Of a DNA stretch of 12,226 bases, positions 7,206 through 12,226 are shown piece by piece; positions within the stretch are counted from its first letter, which is position 1, and every line of letters starts with the position of its first letter. The stretch comes from an uncultured Lentisphaeria bacterium. GTDB lineage: Bacteria > Verrucomicrobiota > Lentisphaeria > JABSQK01 > CAJWLW01. Under the pieces are notes generated by a model that worked only from the letters and a program-made list of their open reading frames with translations, searched no databases and was not told the DNA's origin. Made by a program: the position numbers and the translations under genes. The stretch is from contig CAJWLW010000120.1 of assembly GCA_913042885.1 (NCBI GenBank), positions 1 through 12,226 on the forward strand, written 5' to 3'.

Positions 7206-7950
7206 ACCGGACAACGTATATGCGGCGTCGCCGGCACCCGGCCGGGGGGCGCCTGTCCGCTGGCACTTGCCGGCGCTGTTCCTTGCGGTAATCAGTGGGT
7301 TGGTGCTGATCCTGGTGTCGCAGCAGATGCTACCCGGCGCGCCATGCGTAGCCGTGTTGGCCCTCGGGTTTTTCAGTATGCAGATCGGTCCCGCTGTTGC
7401 TGCCGTGCTGATGATGCGCAGTCAGGTAGGGGCTGGCGAGCGCTGTGCAGCCGTGCATCTCGATCAGCGCCCATCCGGTTTGGGTGGCAGCGGTCTGCGG
7501 GTCGTGTTTGTTGTCACGCCGCTGGTGCTGGCAATCAATGTCGTGATGCTGCTCGTGCTGGGGTTGTCGGGCTGGGAACCTACGCCCAATCCGATGTTGG
7601 AGATGCTCGCTGCCGGTGGTCTGGGCACGGTTGCAATGTTGATTTTCGGCGCGGTCGTCATTGCGCCGGTCTGCGAAGAACTGCTGTTTCGCGCCGTCCT
7701 GCATGGCGCCCTTTCAGCGCGCCTGTCGTGGGCCCCGGCGGCGGTGATGACGGCGCTGATATTCGCCACGGTCCACGGGATCGTGGAGAATGTGCCGGCA
7801 CTGTTTGTGCTGGGGCTGATATTGCAGCGGCAGTTGCGCGACAGCGGCAGCCTGTGGCTGCCAATCATGACCCATGCTGTCTTCAACGGCGTCATCGTGG
7901 CGATTTTGCTGCTGACACGTTGTCTCGGTTATGCGGACGAGTTGATTTGA
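7195..7950 (+). CDS. CPBP-family intramembrane metalloprotease
   Basis: A 251-residue membrane protein with a short Pro/Gly-rich cytoplasmic N-terminus (1-22) and about seven hydrophobic helices. All three signatures of the CPBP (CaaX protease and bacteriocin-processing, Abi) family are present: EELLFR at 161-166, FATVH at 190-194, and HAVFN at 227-231. The glutamates and histidines are expected to hold the catalytic metal within the membrane, so the enzyme looks active. Family members cleave substrates in or near the membrane; some process prenylated proteins or peptides, but the substrate here is unknown. It starts 11 bases inside rsmG, consistent with co-transcription. Two cysteines at 51 and 160 flank the catalytic region. 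Confidence 0.9.
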   Translation: MATEPDNVYAASPAPGRGAPVRWHLPALFLAVISGLVLILVSQQMLPGAPCVAVLALGFFSMQIGPAVAAVLMMRSQVGAGERCAAVHLDQRPSGLGGSGLRVVFVVTPLVLAINVVMLLVLGLSGWEPTPNPMLEMLAAGGLGTVAMLIFGAVVIAPVCEELLFRAVLHGALSARLSWAPAAVMTALIFATVHGIVENVPALFVLGLILQRQLRDSGSLWLPIMTHAVFNGVIVAILLLTRCLGYADELI

Positions 7951-7979
7951 ATCAGGTTCACAGAGATCCGGCAGGAGTG

Positions 7980-8177
7980 ATGAAGCCGCGGAACGCAGCA
8001 TGCCGGCAAAGCGCTGATTGCTGCATCACGCTTGATTTGCCCGCTCCCGGCAGCGTGACGCTGGGCGAGCTCCCGCCCGGGTGTATTGTAGAGCGGGGCA
8101 TGACGGTCACAATTCGATTACCTATACAACATACCGCAACGGCGGGCACGCCTCGCAAACCACAGGAAGCGACATGA
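7980..8177 (+). CDS. Doubtful small ORF (65 aa) ahead of the epimerase gene
   Basis: An ATG at 7980 opens a 65-codon frame ending at TGA 8175-8177, which overlaps the next gene's ATG as ATGA, the layout used elsewhere in this window. The product reads as Cys- and Thr-rich with a possible beta-rich core (VTLGELPPGCIVERG). I recognise no family. Against it: AGGAG lies only two bases before the ATG, too close for normal initiation; the second half drops in third-position GC; and a promoter-like sequence (8100-8128) lies inside the frame. It may simply be an intergenic open frame. Confidence 0.28.
   Translation: MKPRNAACRQSADCCITLDLPAPGSVTLGELPPGCIVERGMTVTIRLPIQHTATAGTPRKPQEAT
8100..8128 (+). 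promoter_or_regulatory. Possible promoter of the epimerase gene
   Basis: ATGACG (8100-8105) as -35 and TATACA (8123-8128) as -10 are separated by 17 bases, each 4 of 6 to the sigma70 consensus, in a locally A+T-rich patch. Transcription would begin near 8135, about 39 bases before the ATG at 8174. If real, the epimerase gene is transcribed separately from the rsmG group. Confidence 0.35.
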
Positions 8178-9091
8178 AAATCTGTATCATCGGCGGCACC
8201 GGTCATATCGGCTACAACCTGGTCAACATGCTGTTGGCAGAGGATCACGACATCACGGTAATCACCTCCGGTCGGATACCGTTGCCGCAAGACGACGGTT
8301 GGGACCGGGTTACGGCGATAACCTGCTCGTACGGCGGCGACGGCTGGGCGGAGTGCCTGGGGGAACAACGTGCCGAGGTCGTCATCGACATTCTCGGCCG
8401 CGCTGCTCCGGACGTCTACGCCACGGTCAAACCTGCATGCGGCCACTTCATTCTGTGCGGCTCTGTCTGGATGTTCGGTGAACCGCGCTCGGTGCCGACC
8501 CCGGACGCGACCCAGGGACCTTGCCCGTTCGAAGACTATGCGCGGCGCTATGAGGAGATGCAGCAGCTGCAGGCGCAGGCAGCCAAAGATGGCATCCCTT
8601 TCACCGCCATCATGCCGCCGAACATTTGCGGACCTCGCAAAATTCCTCTGGAGGGTCTGGGCGGTCGCAGCCTCGACGTACACAAGTCGCATCAGCGTGG
8701 TGAGCCGGTGCCGCTGCCGGCGCCCGGCAGCAATCTGGTCGGGCCATGCGATGCCGAAGACATCGCCCAGGCGTTCGCCCTGGCAGCAGCCAATCGCGAT
8801 GCCGCGGACGGGGAAATTTTCAACGTCGGTGCTGCTTACGCTTTGACTGCGCCGCAGTTCATCGCTGCGTATGGCGACATCTACGGGGTCGAAATCCCCA
8901 TCGACTGGCAGAGTTGGGAACAGTACTCGACTGAGAGCGTGCCGGGGTTTGGTTCGAATTTTCACTTCAGTGCGAACATGTGCCCGGACATATCGAAACT
9001 GCGCTCGAAGCTCGGCTATGAGCCGCGCTATACGCCGGAACAGACCATGGCACGGGCGGTGGACTGGATGCGCGATGAAGGTATGTTGTAG
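8174..9091 (+). CDS. Atypical NAD(P)-dependent epimerase/dehydratase (extended SDR)
   Basis: A 305-residue Rossmann-fold protein. Residues 1-13 carry the dinucleotide-binding glycine motif (GGTGHIG, G7-x-x-G10-x-x-G13). Further SDR features are CGSVWMFGE (95-103, the usual active-site Ser/Thr strand), IMPPNICGPR (146-155) and GEIFNVGAAYALT (213-225), typical of nucleotide-sugar epimerases and dehydratases. The canonical YxxxK pair is missing: the expected region reads DYARRYEEMQ (121-130), with no lysine four residues after either tyrosine. It is therefore an atypical extended SDR whose reaction may be altered or lost. The start at 8174 is chosen because AGGAAG precedes it and the protein then begins with the nucleotide-binding strand. 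A membrane-anchored TPR gene follows after 36 bases on the same strand. Confidence 0.88.
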   Translation: MKICIIGGTGHIGYNLVNMLLAEDHDITVITSGRIPLPQDDGWDRVTAITCSYGGDGWAECLGEQRAEVVIDILGRAAPDVYATVKPACGHFILCGSVWMFGEPRSVPTPDATQGPCPFEDYARRYEEMQQLQAQAAKDGIPFTAIMPPNICGPRKIPLEGLGGRSLDVHKSHQRGEPVPLPAPGSNLVGPCDAEDIAQAFALAAANRDAADGEIFNVGAAYALTAPQFIAAYGDIYGVEIPIDWQSWEQYSTESVPGFGSNFHFSANMCPDISKLRSKLGYEPRYTPEQTMARAVDWMRDEGML

Positions 9092-9127
9092 AGGCTTGTT
9101 GCAACCTCAACCACGGATCGACCTGTT

Positions 9128-9619
9128 ATGAAAGCTGTTTGGACACTGATCAAGCTGGCGATTCTCATCGCTGTCTGCTATGGCGGCTGGTCGTACTATC
9201 AGAGTACGCAAGCCGACGAGGCCCGTGCCGAAGAACTCAACAAGATCTACAAGCTGTACAGCGGCGAGAAATGGCAGGAGAGCATCGATGCCTATGAGGC
9301 GTTCTGGGCGAAGTACCCCGATGCGAAAAACGCCGGACGCGACAAAGTCAGCCAGGCATACTGCCACCTGGCAATCGCGATGTACGCAGCCGGAACCAAC
9401 ACGGATCCGGGTTATGGCAGGGCAATTGAGAAGTTCCTGAAGGCGAAGGAATACGGTACCCTCGACGTTGAATCGGAAGCGTTGCTGGCGGATTGCTATA
9501 CTGAACTTAAAAGGTACGACGAAGCCCGCAAATCGATCGCGCTGGTGGCTGCGATAAATCCGCGCCGCGCCGCCTTGCTGCGCAAGGGGATCGAGCTCAG
9601 GAAGAAGCGGCGACGCTGA
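9128..9619 (+). CDS. Membrane-anchored TPR protein
   Basis: A 163-residue protein with one N-terminal hydrophobic segment (about residues 4-22, preceded by lysines) that serves as a membrane anchor or uncleaved signal. A helical domain follows with two or three tetratricopeptide-like repeats: about 34-66 (LYSGEKWQESIDAYEAFWAK), 74-110, and 115-146 (ALLADCYTELKRYDEARKS). The C-terminus is very basic (LRKKRRR). No catalytic motif is visible, so it is likely a protein-interaction or scaffold component at the membrane. The ATG lacks a clear Shine-Dalgarno. It lies 36 bases after the epimerase gene and probably shares its transcript. Its stop is 10 bases from the convergent menA stop. Confidence 0.85.
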   Translation: MKAVWTLIKLAILIAVCYGGWSYYQSTQADEARAEELNKIYKLYSGEKWQESIDAYEAFWAKYPDAKNAGRDKVSQAYCHLAIAMYAAGTNTDPGYGRAIEKFLKAKEYGTLDVESEALLADCYTELKRYDEARKSIALVAAINPRRAALLRKGIELRKKRRR

Positions 9620-9629
9620 ACGACGGCGC

Positions 9630-10535
9630 CTACCAGTTCCAGCCGATCACGAAAAGCACGGCGTAGAGCAACTGCAGTTTGCCGGTCGTCGCCAGGACCT
9701 GATTGAGCGGCGAGCCGCGTTCGTGGAACACTTTGCCGATGCTCGGCAGTGCCGCCAGTAACACGACAGCAGAGATCATCGCGGCGTGGTTCGTGCCGGT
9801 CATCATGCACAGGGCGACCGGGATCAGGCAGGCACCCGTCAGCGCCGTGACGTATTCCCACTTCGCAAAGCCCGGGCCGAGCAGCACCGCCATTGTGCGC
9901 TTGCCTTTCTCGCGGTCGCCGTCGACGTCACGCAGATTGTTGACAGTGATCATTGCCACCGAGAACAGGCCGGGACCGATGCCGGCGACGATTGCCGCTA
10001 CCGGCAGTTGCAGTGTCTGCACGTAGAACGTGCCGGCGGTCGCGACCGGACCGAAGAAGATGAAAGCAAACAGGTCGCCCAGGCCGATATAGCCCAAAGG
10101 CAGCGGCCCGGCAGTGTACAGGATGCCGGCGACGATTGCCAGCACCGCGACCACCGCCAGCCACGGGCCACCGCGATAGCACAGGTAGAGGCTCAGGCCG
10201 CCGGCCAGGGCGAAGGTCAGAATAAACGCCCGCCGCATGGTTTGCGGCGCGATCAATCCCGCCTGGGTGGCGCGCGGCGGTCCGAGGCGATTGGGGTCGT
10301 CAACGGCGTTGATGAAGTCGAAGTAGTCGTTTGCGAAGTTCGCACCGATCTGCATCGCCATCGCGACGAACAGGCAGCACACTGCCGAGGCAATGTGCAG
10401 TTGGCCGAGCTCGTAAGCCATCGCCGTACCCATCATCACGGGCACGATCCCGGCCCAGAGTGTCTTCGGCCGGGTCGCCATGAGCCAGACGCCGAGCCTG
10501 CTGCGAGCGGCTGGCGGTTGTGCGACAGTTGTCAC
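9630..10535 (-). CDS. menA: 1,4-dihydroxy-2-naphthoate polyprenyltransferase MenA
   Basis: A 301-residue UbiA-superfamily membrane enzyme that prenylates and decarboxylates 1,4-dihydroxy-2-naphthoate to demethylmenaquinone. The opening [15 protein letters not shown] (22-36) is typical of MenA. The first Asp-rich motif is NDYFDF (69-74, N-x-x-x-D) and the second is [16 protein letters not shown] (199-214); both bind the Mg-diphosphate of the prenyl donor. Eight or nine membrane helices are evident. The start codon is GTG (10535-10533), and its last two bases together with the next base form part of the menB stop, a 4-base GTGA overlap, which fixes the start and implies translational coupling. 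The pairing with menB confirms the menaquinone role. Confidence 0.94.
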   Translation of the reverse strand: MTTVAQPPAARSRLGVWLMATRPKTLWAGIVPVMMGTAMAYELGQLHIASAVCCLFVAMAMQIGANFANDYFDFINAVDDPNRLGPPRATQAGLIAPQTMRRAFILTFALAGGLSLYLCYRGGPWLAVVAVLAIVAGILYTAGPLPLGYIGLGDLFAFIFFGPVATAGTFYVQTLQLPVAAIVAGIGPGLFSVAMITVNNLRDVDGDREKGKRTMAVLLGPGFAKWEYVTALTGACLIPVALCMMTGTNHAAMISAVVLLAALPSIGKVFHERGSPLNQVLATTGKLQLLYAVLFVIGWNW

Positions 10536-11353
10536 GGGCGCTTCGGGTACTTGGAGAAGTCGGGCGGGCGTTTTTCGACGAAAGCGTTGCGCCCTTCCTG
10601 GCCTTCCTCGGTCATATAAAACAGCATGGTGGCATTACCGGCGAGCTCCTGCAGACCGGCTTGACCGTCACAGTCGGCGTTGAGTGCTGACTTGAGGCAG
10701 CGAATCGCTATGGGCGAGTTGGCCAGGATTTCACGGCACCACTGCACCGTTTCCTGTTCGAGCTGGTCATAGGGCACGACCGTATTAACCAGCCCCATGT
10801 CCAGTGCCTGTTGCGCGTCGTACTGGCGGCACAGATACCAGATCTCTCTTGCCTTTTTCTGGCCGACTATCCGGGCCATGTAACTGGCGCCGTAGCCGCC
10901 GTCGAACGAGCCGACCTTCGGACCGGTCTGGCCGAAGCGGGCATTGTCGGCGGCGATCGTCAGGTCGCATATCAGATGCAGCACGTGACCGCCGCCGATG
11001 GCGTATCCCGCTACCATGGCAATCACCGGGATCGGGCAGGTGCGGATTTCGCGTTGGAAATCGAGGATGTTCAGACGCTCGTGGCCGTCGTCGTCCTTGT
11101 AGCCCGCGTCGCCGCGGATCTTCTGGTCGCCGCCGGAGCAGAAGGCTTTTTCGCCCTGCCCGGTGAGGATGACGACGCCGATACCAGCGTCATCGCGGGC
11201 TTCCTGCAGCGCCTCGCGCATCTGACGCACCGTTTGCGGGCGGAAGGCGTTACGCACTTCCGGCCGGTTGATCGTGATTTTGGCGATGCCTCCGGCCTTT
11301 TCGTAGAGGATATCGCTGTACTCGCCGGCGGTTGTCCAGTCAATGTCGCTCAT
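10532..11353 (-). CDS. menB: 1,4-dihydroxy-2-naphthoyl-CoA synthase MenB, bicarbonate-dependent type
   Basis: A 273-residue crotonase-fold enzyme that cyclises o-succinylbenzoyl-CoA to 1,4-dihydroxy-2-naphthoyl-CoA in menaquinone synthesis. MenB landmarks are AFCSGGDQK (70-78), [11 protein letters not shown] (116-126), [15 protein letters not shown] (141-155), MGLVNTVVP (186-194) and [13 protein letters not shown] (246-258). Residue 144 in QTGPK is Gly, as in E. coli MenB (Gly156), where bicarbonate supplies the catalytic base; the other type has Asp here. The close likeness to the E. coli protein extends to the C-terminus. The ATG overlaps the stop of the small exported-protein gene (ATGA, 11353-11350), and the stop overlaps the menA start, so all three are coupled. 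Confidence 0.97.
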   Translation of the reverse strand: MSDIDWTTAGEYSDILYEKAGGIAKITINRPEVRNAFRPQTVRQMREALQEARDDAGIGVVILTGQGEKAFCSGGDQKIRGDAGYKDDDGHERLNILDFQREIRTCPIPVIAMVAGYAIGGGHVLHLICDLTIAADNARFGQTGPKVGSFDGGYGASYMARIVGQKKAREIWYLCRQYDAQQALDMGLVNTVVPYDQLEQETVQWCREILANSPIAIRCLKSALNADCDGQAGLQELAGNATMLFYMTEEGQEGRNAFVEKRPPDFSKYPKRP

Positions 11354-11616
11354 TGTGGATCCAGTCGTTGGTTGTTGACTACTAACATCGCAAGTTCTCC
11401 GTTGTCCATCGCTACAATGCCAAACGGTAGGGTGACATCACAGCCCGGAAATTTTACTGCCTGGATCTGGGCCGGCACCTGCACCTGGCCCACATGGCCA
11501 TCGCCCACCTTGATCGTATGCGGCTGCCACTGGGCCTGGGCAGAAGAGGCCGTCAGCGGTGTCGCCAGCGCGACCAACAGAAAACCGGCCAGTGCGTATC
11601 GATATCGCGATACCAT
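11350..11616 (-). CDS. Small exported protein coupled to menB, unknown function
   Basis: An 88-residue protein with a clear signal peptide: basic [11 protein letters not shown], a hydrophobic run to about residue 20, and AQA at 26-28 as a signal-peptidase I site. The mature part is only about 60 residues, including [20 protein letters not shown] (56-75) and a single cysteine (C59). The phrase [13 protein letters not shown] resembles the first strand of exported BNR/sialidase-like beta-propellers, so this could be the remnant N-terminus of such a protein. That is a weak impression, not an assignment. The start is at 11616 because AAAGGAA sits five bases upstream; an in-frame ATG at 11694 would add a basic tail translated from repeat DNA. 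Its stop overlaps menB's ATG, so it is the first gene of the menB-menA transcript. Confidence 0.72.
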   Translation of the reverse strand: MVSRYRYALAGFLLVALATPLTASSAQAQWQPHTIKVGDGHVGQVQVPAQIQAVKFPGCDVTLPFGIVAMDNGELAMLVVNNQRLDPQ

Positions 11617-11623
11617 AGCTATT

Positions 11624-11649
11624 CCTTTGCGCCTTTGCGCCTTGGCGCG
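11624..11649. repeat. 8-bp tandem repeat carrying a ribosome binding site
   Basis: CCTTTGCG occurs twice in tandem (11624-11631, 11632-11639) and is followed by the variant CCTTGGCG (11640-11647). On the minus strand it reads as the GGCGCAAAG-type intergenic repeat, and its last unit supplies the AAAGG of the Shine-Dalgarno for the 11616 gene. I recall very similar text in intergenic DNA of several environmental phyla; a genome-wide count would settle whether it is dispersed here. Confidence 0.75.
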
Positions 11650-11709
11650 AGACTTCTTTTGATGGTTTCCACTTCGAGTTACGGTCTTTAACATGAGAAT
11701 TTCCAGTAC

Positions 11710-11771
11710 GTAGGTAATAGTGGTTAATAGTTGACAATACTTAACGAAACTTTCATAGAAGTATTACCTAC
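11710..11771. repeat. 10-bp inverted repeat in A+T-rich DNA
   Basis: GTAGGTAATA (11710-11719) and TATTACCTAC (11762-11771) are exact inverted copies separated by 42 bases. A smaller nested pair GTTAA (11723-11727) / TTAAC (11741-11745) lies inside, around the near-palindrome TTGACAA (11731-11737). It could form a cruciform, be the ends of a tiny mobile or repeat unit, or be an operator region upstream of the coupled trio. Confidence 0.6.
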
Positions 11772-11885
11772 TTTCATTTTTCCCATGGCTTGCGAATAGC
11801 AATGATGTGTTTTGCGTTTAGGGACGTTCTGGCAAGGGTTTACGGCACGGAGGCCGCCGTCGAAAAAATCTCTGTTTCGCGACGG

Positions 11886-11939
11886 GATTTTCGGGGTTCG
11901 AATTGGAAAGCCACTTTCCAACCCGCACCCCGAAAAATC
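11886..11939. repeat. Long imperfect hairpin
   Basis: The outer arms TTTTCGGGGT (11888-11897) and ACCCCGAAAA (11927-11936) pair over 10 bases and extend by two more pairs after a one-base bulge. A symmetric 5x5 internal loop follows, and then an inner perfect 8-bp stem TTGGAAAG (11903-11910) / CTTTCCAA (11914-11921) closes on CCA. It is about 170 bases beyond the stop of the right-edge minus gene. On that strand no T-run follows directly, so it is not a classical terminator. Confidence 0.75.
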
Positions 11940-11964
11940 GCCTTCAAACTCTCTCGCTCTCTGT

Positions 11965-12000
11965 TTAACAGGCACGTTGGGGTTAACAGGCACGTTGGTT
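11965..12000. repeat. Two tandem copies of an 18-bp repeat
   Basis: TTAACAGGCACGTTGG is repeated exactly at 11965-11980 and 11983-11998, giving an 18-base period (the units end GG and TT respectively). It lies in the gene-free region between the hairpin and the right-edge gene. It may be an expansion within a dispersed repeat or a paired protein-binding site. Confidence 0.8.
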
Positions 12001-12071
12001 TTCGGTGGGCGAAGGCCACCCCGCCCTCCTGTCGGAAGTCCGAGAAACGGGTCGGGCGTGGAATCGGAATC

Positions 12072-12226
12072 CTAACGGGGATTTTCAAGACGATGCCTAA
12101 CTTCGGCAACCGCTTTTTCTACAACGGCTTCAAGGATTTCCCGGCCAAACTCCGCCGAAGCATTCTGCGGAGGAATGGGGCCTTCGGCACCGACGACTTT
12201 CTCAGGTTCAGGCGGCAGCAAATCCA
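12072..12226 (-). CDS. C-terminal end of an unidentified protein (5' end outside window)
   Basis: On the minus strand a frame is open from the window edge to TAG at 12074-12072, giving the last 50 residues. It begins with a Pro-rich stretch (DLLPPEPEKVVGAEGPIPP) and ends in an amphipathic helix (EFGREILEAVVEKAVAEVRH, then RLENPR). The many GAA, GCC, GTT and GAG codons and the helix pattern look coding, whereas the opposite strand is Phe-rich in the way antisense frames of Glu/Lys-rich genes are. A helix of this kind ends several amidohydrolase-like families such as creatininase, but nothing visible proves that. It points toward the menB group, 455 bases upstream of the small exported-protein gene. 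Confidence 0.6.
   Translation of the reverse strand, partial: DLLPPEPEKVVGAEGPIPPQNASAEFGREILEAVVEKAVAEVRHRLENPR

Larger units (their letters stand above)
11617..12071. other. 455-base gene-free, repeat-rich intergenic region
   Basis: No convincing gene is seen between the right-edge CDS and the small exported-protein gene. Open frames here are short, differ in composition from the genes and cross the repeats. The left third (about 11690-11820) is A+T-rich and is the natural place for the promoter of the small-protein/menB/menA transcript, although I cannot assign -10 and -35 boxes with confidence. The rest is GC-rich and holds a long hairpin and an 18-base duplication, listed separately. 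Confidence 0.7.

Noticed and set aside
7958..8965. 335-codon minus-strand frame opposite the epimerase gene
   Set aside because: The plus strand encodes a clear Rossmann-fold protein; the antisense product resembles nothing and follows codon-position bias.
9786..10619. 277-codon plus-strand frame opposite menA
   Set aside because: MenA on the other strand has both Asp-rich motifs and membrane helices; this frame is Asp/Arg/His/Gln-rich noise.
10811..11662. 283-codon plus-strand frame opposite menB
   Set aside because: MenB is unmistakable on the minus strand; the antisense frame has no motif and runs into intergenic repeat DNA.
11840..12109. Short minus-strand frames in the repeat region as genes
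   Set aside because: They read through the hairpin and the 18-base duplication, lack ribosome binding sites and do not resemble known proteins.
12092..12226. Plus-strand frame open to the right edge starting MPNFGNRFFYNG
   Set aside because: Phe/Arg-rich composition is the expected antisense of the Glu/Ala/Val-rich minus-strand frame, which looks more like a true C-terminus.

Overview
This is a GC-rich bacterial chromosomal window, densely packed and mostly housekeeping or envelope genes. Supporting signs are a bacterial tRNA-Asn with encoded CCA, RsmG (16S rRNA methyltransferase), a branched-chain aminotransferase and an adjacent menB-menA pair, so the host makes menaquinone. MenB closely resembles the Escherichia coli type, with the bicarbonate-dependent active-site glycine. 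The mixture of an alpha-mannosidase-like protein, GT2 glycosyltransferases, TPR proteins and A+T-rich repeated intergenic DNA would fit a Gram-negative environmental lineage such as Hydrogenedentota or the PVC group. That placement is a guess from gene style, not a demonstrated assignment.

Left part (1-3506): the 3' end of a probable GH38 alpha-mannosidase runs rightward off the left edge. It is followed, on the minus strand, by an MFS exporter-like protein and a GT2 glycosyltransferase that look co-transcribed (29-base gap). Upstream of them is a compact tRNA-Asn unit with its own promoter, leader hairpin and a strong terminator, and then a second GT2 glycosyltransferase, also on the minus strand.

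Middle (3505-9619): an exported TPR-repeat protein diverges from the second GT2, and the two ATG codons physically overlap. A convergent branched-chain aminotransferase (minus) follows. Then comes a rightward group: a six-helix membrane protein, rsmG and a CPBP-family intramembrane protease, each overlapping the next. After a 223-base gap holding a doubtful 65-codon frame and a possible promoter, there is an atypical NAD-binding epimerase-like SDR and a membrane-anchored TPR protein.

Right part (9630-12226): a leftward, translationally coupled trio encodes a small exported protein, MenB and MenA, with both junctions being 4-base stop/start overlaps. Upstream lies a 455-base gene-free region (11617-12071) containing an 8-base triple repeat that carries the ribosome binding site, a 10-base inverted repeat in A+T-rich DNA, a long hairpin and an 18-base tandem duplication. 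At the right edge is the C-terminal end of another leftward gene.

I see no CRISPR array, transposase, toxin-antitoxin pair or recognisable defence system. The most unusual points are the overlapping divergent start codons, the small exported protein coupled to menB, the repeat-rich region upstream of it, and the epimerase lacking the usual catalytic YxxxK.
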